Assembly (NCBI RefSeq): GCF_009674535.1
Contig: NZ_WKJK01000009.1
Coordinates: 246,099 to 310,098, forward strand
DNA: 64,000 nt
DNA from: Duganella guangzhouensis
GTDB lineage: Bacteria > Pseudomonadota > Gammaproteobacteria > Burkholderiales > Burkholderiaceae_D
Reading direction: 5' to 3'
Both the position numbers and the translations under genes were made by a program. Under the pieces are notes generated by a model. It saw only the letters and a program-made list of their open reading frames with translations. It was not told where the DNA came from and made no database searches. This document shows, in pieces, positions 1-8,261 of the stretch; within the stretch, counting starts at the first letter, position 1, and each line of letters begins with the position of its first letter.

Positions 1-1
1 G

Positions 2-721
2 CCGAGTATGCGCTATGTCGCTGTTAAGTCAGTCGAGCAGCAGGACTTGCAGGCGATCCACCGGATCAGGGCGGAGCTGGTGAGTCAACGCTCCGCCAAG
101 GGTAATCAGATCCGCGGGCTGTGCAGCGAATATGGTTTGGTGGCGCCGAGAGAAATGATCCAGCTGCGCGCCGCCATTCCGCTGTGGCTGGAGGATCTGG
201 AGAATGGGTTGACGCAACGTTTCCGGCGTATGCTGCGTGGCCTGTGGCTCGATCTACTGAACCTGGAACTGCGGGTCAAGGAACTGGATCAGGAGATAGA
301 AATCGCGGCATCAACCGATCCGGTCGCTAGCCGGTTGCAGCAATTACGCGGAGTGGGACCGATCATCGCGACCGCGATTGTAGCCAACGTCGGCGACGCC
401 AAGCAGTTCAGCAGTGGCAGAGCAATGGCGGCATCGCTGGGGCTGACGCCACGGCAAAACAGCTCTGGCGGAAAAGAGCGATTGCTTGGCATTACGAAAC
501 GGGGTGATGCGCAGTTGCGAACGTTGTTGATTCACGGGGCACGTTCAGTTTTGCGAACGGCGGCCAGCAAGAATGATCGGATGAGCCGATGGGTAACGCA
601 CATCGCTGAGACGAGGCACCACAACATCGCGGCGGTCGCGCTTGCCAACAAGACGGCGCGTATCGCCTGGGCGATGATCACCAAGGGCACCGACTACCAA
701 CCAGGGCTGGTGGTGATTTAA
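2..721 (+). CDS. IS110/IS1111-family transposase, 5'-truncated by the window edge
   Basis: DEDD-type recombinase that moves the element through RNA-guided site selection; only the C-terminal two thirds are visible. The frame is open from base 2, so the ATG at 8 is an internal Met (the preceding codons read Pro-Ser, as in the family's RPSMR segment). The visible part contains the linker helices (roughly residues 20-100) and the Transposase_20 domain. That domain has a helix-hairpin-like LRGVGPIIATAIVANVGDA segment, then LGLTPRQNSSGGK, which holds the serine-rich catalytic motif, and the LLGITKRGDAQLRTLLIHGA segment typical of the family. The DEDD N-terminal domain lies outside the window. The frame has no lesion as far as it can be read. 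Confidence 0.9.
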   Translation, partial: PSMRYVAVKSVEQQDLQAIHRIRAELVSQRSAKGNQIRGLCSEYGLVAPREMIQLRAAIPLWLEDLENGLTQRFRRMLRGLWLDLLNLELRVKELDQEIEIAASTDPVASRLQQLRGVGPIIATAIVANVGDAKQFSSGRAMAASLGLTPRQNSSGGKERLLGITKRGDAQLRTLLIHGARSVLRTAASKNDRMSRWVTHIAETRHHNIAAVALANKTARIAWAMITKGTDYQPGLVVI

Positions 722-940
722 GCGGTGCATTAACGAGTAGGTAAAAAGGAGCATCCAACCACGATTGCGAAACATGCCGATGATGGCCAACAGGTCGAAC
801 CGGCGCTGGCAGAACCCGAGAGTGTCTGTGGCTTTCGAGCCCGAAATAGCGATAGGGAGCCAGCGCGCGAATAGCCCATTATGGTCCTTGCCCGAAAGCG
901 GGCAATGCAGTTAGAGACCGAATATACGTGAGCAGTCGTA
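722..940 (+). ncRNA. Candidate bridge/seek RNA region in the IS1111-type non-coding end
   Basis: About 320 bp between the transposase stop and the next gene (1040) has no supported gene. It contains a perfect 7-bp hairpin, TTGCCCG-AAAG-CGGGCAA at 888-905, and other GC-rich segments. IS1111-group elements are known to encode a guide RNA in the non-coding end 3' of the transposase, and this segment is in the right place and of a suitable length. No RNA fold or guide loops were computed, so the limits are nominal. The remainder to 1039 holds only a short GTCC-N6-GGAC inverted repeat. Confidence 0.3.
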
Positions 941-1039
941 CCTGAAAGTCAAAGACGGAATGTTTGCAAACGAGGAGGAGTCCATATACGGACGTTCCAC
1001 TCTAGTAGATTTTGTAATCAGATAAGTCAGAATGTAACC

Positions 1040-1423
1040 ATGATTAACGCATACGCATACGTTGATGGCAGTAATCTCGATGGGGTAAGTTCCCAAATAG
1101 CCGAAGCCTTCGCCAATTTTCTGCCGACTTGGAGTATTTCTTCCGCCCGACTGGTGAACGAAAAGCTTCCACGTACTGCTGATTTGCGTGATGATGACCT
1201 GCCGGACTGGAACCTTGGCTTGAACTTTGAAGCAGAACGACTCTCACCGACCGAATTCGACCAGTTGGTATCATTTTTATCCCGGACGGCAGCGGAGACA
1301 CAACGGGAATTCGTAATCGGCGGATATGGACCTACATATCAGCTCGCTGAGGACTGGGGATTTATTGGCACTCACGTTGAATCGCCCACGCTCCAATTTC
1401 TTCGAAAGCTCTTAGTCGGATAA
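1040..1423 (+). CDS. Hypothetical protein, 127 aa
   Basis: A small soluble acidic protein with no signal peptide or membrane segment. I do not recognise a family. It starts with ATG shortly after the IS end and is preceded by no strong Shine-Dalgarno sequence. Composition is mixed alpha/beta, with a Gly-rich GGYGPTY segment near residue 100 and a leucine-rich C-terminus. Base composition is lower in GC than the fec genes to its right, which together with the adjacent insertion sequence suggests acquired DNA. Orphan immunity-type proteins can look like this, but nothing specific supports that reading. The 102 bp after it hold only a TCGTTGT-C-ACAACGA inverted repeat (1491-1505). Confidence 0.6.
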   Translation: MINAYAYVDGSNLDGVSSQIAEAFANFLPTWSISSARLVNEKLPRTADLRDDDLPDWNLGLNFEAERLSPTEFDQLVSFLSRTAAETQREFVIGGYGPTYQLAEDWGFIGTHVESPTLQFLRKLLVG

Positions 1424-1525
1424 AAAGAGATGAGTCTGACCGTCGGCTTCGGGGCGGGAGCAGTCAAATAGATAAACTCCAAACCCGCAGTCGTTGTCAC
1501 AACGAAGCTAGTTTAAGTCCGATAC

Positions 1526-3880
1526 TCAGAATCGCGTGTGCAAGCGCAAACGCAGGGTGCGTGGGGCGCCGGGGGAGATGTTGTTGTCGTTGTAGGCTGA
1601 GGCGTAGTACTGGCGGTTCAGTAGATTGTCGACCGCCAGTTGCAGGCGCAGTGTTGGCGTCGCTTGCCAAGACAGCGTGGCGTCGAGACGGCCATAGCCC
1701 GGCAGTTGCACCAGGTTGCTGGTCGAGCTGAAGCTGCTGCTGCGCGCGACCAGGCCCAGGGACGCCTCCAGCCCCGGCTGCAGCGTGTGCGTGCTCCACA
1801 GTGACAGCGTCTGGCGTGGCACGTATGGCATTTGCGCGCCCTCCTTCGCGCTGGAAGACTGGGTGCTGGTCAGCCACGAGCGCTGCCACGCGTAGCCGGC
1901 GCTGAGTTGCCATGATGGTGTCGGCCGTGCTGTCAGTTCCAGTTCCACGCCCTGCCCGCGCTGCCCTTCCACCAGTTCATTCTGGCCGGCGATGAGCGGA
2001 TCGGCCAGCAGTACGTTGCTGCGCCGTAGCTGGTACAGCGCCAGGCTGGCCGAGCCGCTGTCACCGTGCGACCATTTGGCGCCGATTTCGGTGTTGCGCA
2101 CTACTTCCGGCGCCAGATCCTGGGTGCTGACCGTCAGTGAGGACAATTGCTCGCCCACGCGCGGCGCGTATGCCTGGCTGTAGCTGGCGTACAGCGTCCA
2201 CGCTTCCTGCGGCCGATAGAGCAGCCCGAGGCGCGGCGATACCGGATGATCGTGACTCGCCAGTTGCAGGCCGTTGCGGATGTCGCGGAAAGCCACGTCC
2301 AGCGTTTCCGCGCGCAGGCCGACCAGCAGTTGCCAGGCAGGCGACAGTGTGATTTGGTCCTGCAGGTACAGCGACAGATTGGTGGCGGTACTGGCATTGG
2401 CGGCGTCGGTGGCCGAGGCACGGAAGCTGATCGGCAAGCTGAAGGTCGGGTCGCCCAGCGACACCGACACCAGTCGCACGTCGGTGCCCAGGCTGTCGAA
2501 ATAGCCAGTGGTGCGGGCGTTGTCGGTACGTTGACGGCCCGCGTCCAGACCGGCGTTCAACTGGTGCTGGACGCCGCCGGCATGCAGCGTGTACGCCAGT
2601 TCGGCCTGATAAAACAGGTTGCTGCGCAGGGTCGCGCTGCCGTAGCCCAGTATGCGCACGGTGTCGCTATCCGTCATGCCGCCAGCGAATACGTTTTGAT
2701 AGTACTTGTCGTAGCGGGCGCCGTGCAGCTGGCTGGTGAATTGCAGCCCCGGCGCCAGTTGGCGTTCCAGCCGCAGGGTCAAGGCGTCGATGTTCACATA
2801 GTTATAGCTATTGGACGGATCGCCAAAGAAGGTCGATGGATCGGTGGCCACCGGCCGGCCGTTATATGACGGCACGCCGCGATCGGTGGTGCGGTGGTCG
2901 CGGAAATGTTCGTAATTCAGCTGCACCAGCGTGCCGGCGCCATCGCGCCAGGCTAGCGCGGGACTGACGCCGTGCCGTTTCAGCCAGACGCCGTCACGGA
3001 ACGAGTCCGCGCTTTCGTCCACGGCGTTGAGGCGCCATGCCCATTGTGGGTTGATGGCGTCGCCGACGTCGATGGTGGCGCGGCGCTGTTGCCAGCTACC
3101 CAGCAGCAGGTCGGCCTCGGCCAGCGGTCGCCACTGCGCTTGCTTGGTGACGCGGTTGATGGCGCCACCGGAGCCACCGCGACCGAGTAGCATGGCGTTG
3201 GGTCCCTTCAGCACTTCTACCGCGTCGATGTTGTAGAAGTCGCGGAAGTACTGCACGTCGTCGCGCATGCCGTTCAGGTAAAAGTCGGCGCTGGAGTTAT
3301 AGCCGCGGAAGACGGCGTTGTCGCGGTTGCCCTCGCCCTGGCTGGCTTGTACGCCGGGGACGTATTCGAGCAGATCGGCCATGCTGAGCAGGTTGCGGTC
3401 GCGGATTTGGTCGGCGCTGACGATGGATATCGCCTGCGGGATGTCGCGCAGGGCGCCGCCGCCTTTTAATGCAAAACCGCTTGCAGTGGCGGATGGTGGC
3501 TCGGCTTGCGCCACCACTTCGGGCAGGCGTTGTAGGGCGGCCAGTTCGGCTTCGCTGCGTGGTTCGGCGGGCGGCGTGGTCGCGTGCGGGGCGGCGGCGG
3601 CCGATGGTGCGGCGAGGCGCAGGATGTAGCTGCCGTTGGATTGTCGCAGCGCTTCCAGTCCGGTGCCGGCCAGAATGTGCGGCAAGTCCTGATCTGGCGC
3701 GGTGACGGCGGCCAGGCCGCCACTGGTGCGCCCCGCGAGCAGGCGTGCCTCGGCGCTCAGCAGCGCGCCGCTGGCGGACATGTAGGCATGCAGTACCTGG
3801 TCCAGCGCGCCGGGCGCAATTGATGGCGCGGCCGCTGCAGCGCTGGCCGGCAGCAGGGTTAGAGCAATCCAGCGTTTCAT
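1526..3880 (-). CDS. TonB-dependent siderophore receptor with N-terminal STN signalling domain (FecA type), copy 1
   Basis: Outer-membrane ferric-siderophore transporter that also signals to the FecR/FecI pair encoded just upstream. The predicted 784-aa product begins MKRWIALTLLPASAAAAAP (signal peptide), then an STN domain (about residues 20-95), a linker, a plug domain containing VLKGPNAMLLGRGGSGGAIN, and a 22-strand-type barrel ending in the aromatic terminus LRLRLHTRF. The reading frame is open further upstream, to 4114, but that part lies inside fecR in another frame. The ATG at 3880 starts two bases after the fecR stop (TGA-CC-ATG), so the three genes form one transcript. The closest relative in the window is the receptor at 5956-8259. 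The substrate is unknown. Confidence 0.92.
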   Translation of the reverse strand: MKRWIALTLLPASAAAAAPSIAPGALDQVLHAYMSASGALLSAEARLLAGRTSGGLAAVTAPDQDLPHILAGTGLEALRQSNGSYILRLAAPSAAAAPHATTPPAEPRSEAELAALQRLPEVVAQAEPPSATASGFALKGGGALRDIPQAISIVSADQIRDRNLLSMADLLEYVPGVQASQGEGNRDNAVFRGYNSSADFYLNGMRDDVQYFRDFYNIDAVEVLKGPNAMLLGRGGSGGAINRVTKQAQWRPLAEADLLLGSWQQRRATIDVGDAINPQWAWRLNAVDESADSFRDGVWLKRHGVSPALAWRDGAGTLVQLNYEHFRDHRTTDRGVPSYNGRPVATDPSTFFGDPSNSYNYVNIDALTLRLERQLAPGLQFTSQLHGARYDKYYQNVFAGGMTDSDTVRILGYGSATLRSNLFYQAELAYTLHAGGVQHQLNAGLDAGRQRTDNARTTGYFDSLGTDVRLVSVSLGDPTFSLPISFRASATDAANASTATNLSLYLQDQITLSPAWQLLVGLRAETLDVAFRDIRNGLQLASHDHPVSPRLGLLYRPQEAWTLYASYSQAYAPRVGEQLSSLTVSTQDLAPEVVRNTEIGAKWSHGDSGSASLALYQLRRSNVLLADPLIAGQNELVEGQRGQGVELELTARPTPSWQLSAGYAWQRSWLTSTQSSSAKEGAQMPYVPRQTLSLWSTHTLQPGLEASLGLVARSSSFSSTSNLVQLPGYGRLDATLSWQATPTLRLQLAVDNLLNRQYYASAYNDNNISPGAPRTLRLRLHTRF

Positions 3881-3882
3881 GG

Positions 3883-4851
3883 TCAGCGTGGCGTCACTGT
3901 CACCCACCACGGCAGGCGGTGGTGGACGCGCACCGGTAGCGATGCCTCCAGCATTTGCAGCGCCATTTCGGTATCGTCGAGCGGATAACTGCCCAGTAGT
4001 AGCACGTTGTCCAGCGCCGGATCGCAGCCCAGATAGCCGTGGCGATAGCGCGCCAGTTCGGCCAGCACGTCCTGCAAGCGCATTTGACGCGCGATCAGGA
4101 TATTGCGGCGCCATGCGGCCTGGTTCTCGTCCACCGCCGTCGCCACGCCGATCGCGCCGGACGTGAACCGCACCTGGCTGCCGGCGTCGATGATGCGCTG
4201 CTGGCCGCCACTGGTTTGAATGCGCACCGCGCCGTCATACACCGCCAGCCGCGTCTCGCCGCCGTCCAGCAGCACCGCAAAGCGGGTGCCGAGCGCGGTC
4301 AGGCGGCCGGCCGGGACGTCCAGCACCAGCGGGCGGGCCGGCGTTTGGGCGTCGTGATGGCTGTGGATCAGGATCTCGCCACGGCGTAGCGCGATGCGAC
4401 GCAGCGCGCCGTCGTAGACCACGTCGGCGGCGCTGGCGGTATTCAGCCAGGCTTGCGAGCCGTCCGGCAGCGACAGCGGCGCGGTCTCGCCGACGGCGGT
4501 GCGGTGGCCGGCATTCATCGCCGCCAGATAGGCGACGCTGTCGTCGCGGCTGGCCAGCAGCGCCGCCGCTCCGCCAACGGTGCACAGCAGGGCCAGCGCC
4601 TTCATCGCGCGCCGGCGTGGCGGCGGCAGCGTCAGTGCCTGCACCGCCGGTGCGCCCGGCAGCGCGCTGATTCTGTCGTGGATTTGCTCGACCCGCTGCC
4701 ACGCCGCCCGGTGCGCCGGGTCGGCCTGCAGCCAGTCCTGGAAGGCGGCGCGTTCGGCGGCGGTGGCATCGCCCGCACCCAGCACGCCGAACCATTCGGC
4801 GGCCTGCTCCAGAACTTCGAATTCCGCGCTGCTGCGTTTAGTTGTCGGCAT
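3883..4851 (-). CDS. FecR-family anti-sigma/sigma regulator, copy 1
   Basis: Inner-membrane protein (322 aa) that relays the loaded state of the STN receptor to the ECF sigma factor. The N-terminal cytoplasmic FecR_N/DUF4880 region (about 10-60) contains EQAAEWFGVL and FQDWLQADPAHRAAWQRVE. It is followed by one membrane segment near residues 85-105 (ALALLCTVGGAAALLAS) and the periplasmic FecR domain (about 120-220) with the LPDGSQAWLNTASAADVVY block, and it ends in an STN-like tail. The start overlaps the sigma gene by 14 bp, indicating translational coupling, and the stop is two bases before the receptor start. Confidence 0.93.
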   Translation of the reverse strand: MPTTKRSSAEFEVLEQAAEWFGVLGAGDATAAERAAFQDWLQADPAHRAAWQRVEQIHDRISALPGAPAVQALTLPPPRRRAMKALALLCTVGGAAALLASRDDSVAYLAAMNAGHRTAVGETAPLSLPDGSQAWLNTASAADVVYDGALRRIALRRGEILIHSHHDAQTPARPLVLDVPAGRLTALGTRFAVLLDGGETRLAVYDGAVRIQTSGGQQRIIDAGSQVRFTSGAIGVATAVDENQAAWRRNILIARQMRLQDVLAELARYRHGYLGCDPALDNVLLLGSYPLDDTEMALQMLEASLPVRVHHRLPWWVTVTPR

Positions 4852-5350
4852 CGCTGATCAGCAGACATTGCAGCATGGCCTGCGCCATGTATTTTTTCAC
4901 CATGCGCTCGGAGACTTCCAGCTGTTCGGCTATCGCCGCGTAGGTCAACCCCTCGACCTGCGACAGCAGAAAAGCGGTGCGCGCCTTCAGCGGTAAGCGT
5001 CCCAGCATCTGGTCGACCTGCATCAGCGCTTCGATGGCCAACGCGTGGGTTTCCGGCGACGGCGCCACGTCATGCTCCTGCACCGCCAACGCCTCCAGAT
5101 AGGCACGTTCCACGGCCAGACGACGCCAGTGGTTGACCAGCAGGCCGTTGGCGATGGTGCTCAGGTAGGCGCGCGGCTCGCGCAGCGGCTCCGGCGGCCG
5201 CGCCTTCAGCAGCCGTAGAAAAGTGTCGTGCGCCAGGTCGGCCGCGCCGTCGCTGCAACCCAGCTTGCGCCATAGCCAGTTGTGCAGCCAGCCGTGGTGG
5301 CTGCTGTACAGTGTGTCGACGATGTCCGGGGGCGAAGTCAGGGATGGCAC
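4838..5350 (-). CDS. FecI-like ECF RNA polymerase sigma factor, copy 1
   Basis: ECF sigma factor, about 170 aa, expected to transcribe iron-uptake genes when released by the neighbouring FecR. Region 2 contains WLHNWLWRKLGCSDGAADLA and the DTFLRLL motif; region 4 contains the helix-turn-helix LTYAAIAEQLEVSERMVKKY. The frame is open to 5941, but the upstream part overlaps the Fur-family gene. The GTG at 5350 gives the family's usual length and matches the paralogue at 9208-9729, so it is chosen. A Fur-box-like sequence lies about 12 bp upstream of this start, pointing to iron repression of the whole fecI-fecR-receptor operon. Confidence 0.9.
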   Translation of the reverse strand: MPSLTSPPDIVDTLYSSHHGWLHNWLWRKLGCSDGAADLAHDTFLRLLKARPPEPLREPRAYLSTIANGLLVNHWRRLAVERAYLEALAVQEHDVAPSPETHALAIEALMQVDQMLGRLPLKARTAFLLSQVEGLTYAAIAEQLEVSERMVKKYMAQAMLQCLLISDADN

Positions 5351-5361
5351 GGCAGTTGAAT

Positions 5362-5380
5362 GATAATGAGAATCCTTTTT
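5362..5380 (-). promoter_or_regulatory. Fur box upstream of fecI-like gene, copy 1
   Basis: The 19-mer GATAATGAGAATCCTTTTT matches the canonical Fur box GATAATGATAATCATTATC at 15 of 19 positions by direct comparison. It sits immediately upstream of the GTG start at 5350, where it would cover the promoter. Confidence 0.65.
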
Positions 5381-5433
5381 ATTATTACATAGCTGGCGGC
5401 CGGCCTGTGTAAAGTGAAGGTAAAGATGACCGT

Positions 5434-5886
5434 TCAACAATCGCGGCAGCGCGCCGGGATGGTAATCTCGTCCGGCATCACAAACCCTTCCAGCGTCGCC
5501 ACGCTGGCCAGTTGGCCGGCCAGGATGGCATCGGCAATGCGCTGCTGGCGGCCGCAGACATCGCAGCGGAACTGATAGCGGCGGCTCAGCGGCTCTTCCG
5601 AACGGATTGAATAAATCGCCTTCACGCCGCCGGAGGTGATGTGGCGGTCGCGCAGCACCAGGCCGTCGTCCTCCATCTGCTTGAGGATGCGGTACACCGA
5701 GCCCAGACTGATATTCTGGTGATCTTCGATCAACTGGCGGAACACCACTTCGGCGCTGATCGGCGCCGTCTGACGCAACAGCACCGTCGCCACCGCCGAA
5801 CGCGCGCGCGTGATGCGCAGCGGCGAGTTGCGTAGCCATTCCTGTACGCGCGAGTGCGCGCCGGATCCCTCCAATATCTGTTGCAT
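5434..5886 (-). CDS. Fur-family transcriptional regulator with a degenerate metal-sensing site
   Basis: A 150-aa winged-helix regulator of the Fur superfamily, lying between the two fecIR-receptor modules. The N-terminal DNA-binding part shows RITRARSAVATVLLRQTAPI and LGSVYRILKQMEDDGLV. The structural zinc site is intact in form (C108-x2-C111 and C147-x2-C150 at the very C-terminus). The His-rich segment that precedes the first CxxC in Fur (HHHDH in E. coli) reads LSRRYQFRC here, so the usual regulatory His ligands are missing. GGAGG lies 8 bp before the ATG. It may respond to another ligand or be a structural-zinc-only repressor. Zur and PerR were considered and fit no better by eye. Confidence 0.85.
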   Translation of the reverse strand: MQQILEGSGAHSRVQEWLRNSPLRITRARSAVATVLLRQTAPISAEVVFRQLIEDHQNISLGSVYRILKQMEDDGLVLRDRHITSGGVKAIYSIRSEEPLSRRYQFRCDVCGRQQRIADAILAGQLASVATLEGFVMPDEITIPARCRDC

Positions 5887-5955
5887 GCGTATTCCTCCCT
5901 CTCATTCTTTGCCAATCAAGGCGCAAAAAAGGGAACCGCAAATCGGAAAATATTT

Positions 5956-8259
5956 TTAGAACTGGCTGTGCAGCGCAATCTTCAGCGAGCGCGGTGCGCC
6001 CGGCATGATGTTATTGTCATTGTACGCCGCGCTGAAGTAGCTGCGGTCAAACAGATTTTCAACGCTGAGCTGCAACCGGTTGCGCCGGTCCAGCCGCCAT
6101 GCCACGCTGGCGTCCACCCGTGCATAGCCGGGCAACACGGTGGCGTTGCTGGTCGAGCTGTACATGCTGGCGCGCGCGATCACGCCCAACGACGCCTCCA
6201 GCACCGGCGTCAGCGTGTGGGTGCTCCACAAAGAGAAAGTCTGATGCGGCACATGCGGCATCTGCGCGCCAGCCTGCGAGCTGGCGTACTGGGTGGCGGT
6301 CAGGCGCGAACGCTGCCACGCGTAGCCGGCGCTCAGTTTCCAGTCCGGCGACAGGCACGCCGTCAGTTCCAGTTCCACACCGTGCCCGCGCTGGCCTTCG
6401 ACCAGATCGGATTCGCCGGCGTTGACCGGATCGTCCACCAGCACGTTGCCGCGCCGTGACTGGTAAAACGCCGCGCTCAGCGACAGCGCGTCGCCGCCTT
6501 CCCAGCGCAGACCCAGTTCGCGGTTGCGCACCACCTCCGGCTCCAACGCCTGGTTATCGGCCGTCAGCGACGCCATTTGCTCGCCGGCGCGCAGCACATA
6601 GGTCTTGCTGTAGCTGGCGTACAGCGACAACGGTGGCAGCGGACGATACACCAGGCCCAGACGCGGCGACAGCGGATGGTCATGGCTGCCCAGCTGCTGC
6701 GCGTTGCGGATATCGCGGAAGTCCACCCTCACCAGCTCACTGCGCAACCCCGCCAGCAGCTGCCATTGCGGCGACAGCGTGATCTGATCCTGCCAATACA
6801 GCGCGGCGCTCTGTGCCTTGCTGGCGTTGGCCATATCGGTATCGGTGGCGCGGAACGTCACCGCCTGGTGAACCGTGGGCTGGGTCACCGGCACATAAAC
6901 AAAGCGCTGGTCGCCGTCGAAGAAGCCGGTGATGCGCGCGTTATCGGTACGCTGCCGGTCCAGCTCCACGCCGGCGCTGAGCCGATGCTGCAGCGCGCCG
7001 GTGCTGATCACGGTTTCCAGCTCGCCCTGATACTGCAGATTGCTGCGCCGCGTGTTGCGGCGGTACGCCAGCAGCAGCGCGCTGGCGCCACCATCGATCA
7101 CGCCACCGGTGAATACGTTCTGATAGTACTTGTCGTAGGCCGCGTAATGCAGCTGGCCAGTGAACTTGAGCGACGGCGTGACCTGGCGCTCCAGCCGCAG
7201 CGTCAGGCTGTCGACGTCGATGCCGTTGCTGCTGTTAGCCGGATCGCCGTAAAACAGCGCGGCATCGCCGGCCAGCGGCCGCCCGTTATACGAGGGCACG
7301 CCGCGATCGGTGGTGCGCAAATCGTGAAAATGCTCGTAATTGAGCTGCACCCGCGTGCCGTCGCCATCGCGCCAGGCCAGTGCGGGATTGATGCCATAGC
7401 GCCGCATCCAGACGCCATCGCGGAACGAGTCCGAACGCTCCCCCACCGCGTTCAGCCGCCAGGCCAGCTGCGGATTGATGGCCGCGCCGATGTCGACGCT
7501 GGTGCGGCGCTGGTTCCAGGCCCCCAGCAGCAGATCGGCCTCGCCGATGTCGCGCCACTGCGCCTGCTTGACGATGCGGTTGATGGCGCCGCCCGAACCG
7601 CCGCGCCCCAGCGCCATCGCGTTCGGGCCTTTCAGCACTTCCACCGCTTCACTGTTGTACAGATCGCGGTAGTACTGCGCATCGTCGCGCAGGCCATCGA
7701 CATAGAAATCGGCGCTGGAGTTATAACCACGGAATACCACGCTATCGCGATTACCCTCGCCCAGGCTGGCCTGCACGCCTGGCACATACCACAGCAGATC
7801 GCCGATGCCGCTGGCCGCGTGCTCCTGAATCTGCGCCGCTTCGATGATGCTCAGCGCCTGCGGCGTGTCGCGCACCTGGGCGCCGCCCTTGACCGCGAAG
7901 CGGCTCACCGTGTCGTAGGGTGATTGCGCGTCGGCGCGGGCCACCACTTCCGGCAGCTGCGCCGGCGCCGCCTCAAGCTCGGGATGCGAGGACGCCTGCC
8001 GCAGCAGGTAGCTGCCGTCCGCCGTGCGTACCGCTTCCAGCCCGGTGCCGGACAAAATGCGCGGCAAGTCCTGATCCGGCGCCGACAGCGCGTCCAGGCC
8101 GGGACTGCGCAAATCCAGCGTTAGCCGGCCGTCGGCACTGAGTAAAGCGCCGCTGGCCAGCGTATAGGCACGCAGCACCTGATCCAGCGATCCGGCCGGG
8201 ATCACCGGCGCCGCCATCGCCAGCGATGGCAGCACGGCCAGCAAGCACAATCTCTTCAT
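5956..8259 (-). CDS. TonB-dependent siderophore receptor with STN domain (FecA type), copy 2
   Basis: Second outer-membrane siderophore receptor (767 aa), clearly paralogous to the protein at 1526-3880 along its whole length. It has a signal peptide (MKRLCLLAVLPSLAMAAP), an STN domain (about 18-92), a plug with LKGPNAMALGRGGSGGAIN, and a barrel ending LKIALHSQF. The ATG at 8259 follows the fecR stop by two bases, exactly as in copy 1; the open frame upstream of it belongs to the fecR overlap and is not used. The transported siderophore cannot be predicted. The divergent extracellular loop regions suggest a different ligand from copy 1. Confidence 0.92.
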   Translation of the reverse strand: MKRLCLLAVLPSLAMAAPVIPAGSLDQVLRAYTLASGALLSADGRLTLDLRSPGLDALSAPDQDLPRILSGTGLEAVRTADGSYLLRQASSHPELEAAPAQLPEVVARADAQSPYDTVSRFAVKGGAQVRDTPQALSIIEAAQIQEHAASGIGDLLWYVPGVQASLGEGNRDSVVFRGYNSSADFYVDGLRDDAQYYRDLYNSEAVEVLKGPNAMALGRGGSGGAINRIVKQAQWRDIGEADLLLGAWNQRRTSVDIGAAINPQLAWRLNAVGERSDSFRDGVWMRRYGINPALAWRDGDGTRVQLNYEHFHDLRTTDRGVPSYNGRPLAGDAALFYGDPANSSNGIDVDSLTLRLERQVTPSLKFTGQLHYAAYDKYYQNVFTGGVIDGGASALLLAYRRNTRRSNLQYQGELETVISTGALQHRLSAGVELDRQRTDNARITGFFDGDQRFVYVPVTQPTVHQAVTFRATDTDMANASKAQSAALYWQDQITLSPQWQLLAGLRSELVRVDFRDIRNAQQLGSHDHPLSPRLGLVYRPLPPLSLYASYSKTYVLRAGEQMASLTADNQALEPEVVRNRELGLRWEGGDALSLSAAFYQSRRGNVLVDDPVNAGESDLVEGQRGHGVELELTACLSPDWKLSAGYAWQRSRLTATQYASSQAGAQMPHVPHQTFSLWSTHTLTPVLEASLGVIARASMYSSTSNATVLPGYARVDASVAWRLDRRNRLQLSVENLFDRSYFSAAYNDNNIMPGAPRSLKIALHSQF

Positions 8260-8261
8260 GG

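Larger units (their letters stand above)
1..940 (+). mobile_element. Right-hand part of an IS110/IS1111-family insertion sequence (left end outside window)
   Basis: The window opens inside an IS110-family transposase gene and is followed by about 320 bp without a convincing gene. IS110-family elements generate no classical long terminal inverted repeats or target duplications, so the right boundary cannot be fixed by eye; 940 is a nominal limit just past the last clear secondary structure. The long non-coding stretch on the 3' side of the transposase fits the IS1111 subgroup, which carries its extended non-coding end there. Element length, left end and exact insertion site cannot be seen. Confidence 0.55.

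Noticed and set aside
1491..1505. TCGTTGT-C-ACAACGA as terminator of the first fec operon
   Set aside because: Its one-base centre cannot form a normal hairpin loop and no T tract follows; it is kept only as an inverted repeat.
3881..4114. N-terminal extension of the first TonB receptor upstream of 3880
   Set aside because: The frame stays open only because it overlaps fecR on the same strand; the signal peptide and the TGA-CC-ATG junction fix the start at 3880.
5351..5941. Long N-terminal extension of the first sigma factor, giving 367 aa
   Set aside because: The extension overlaps the Fur-family gene and the Fur box and has no counterpart in the paralogue; 170 aa from GTG 5350 is the family length.
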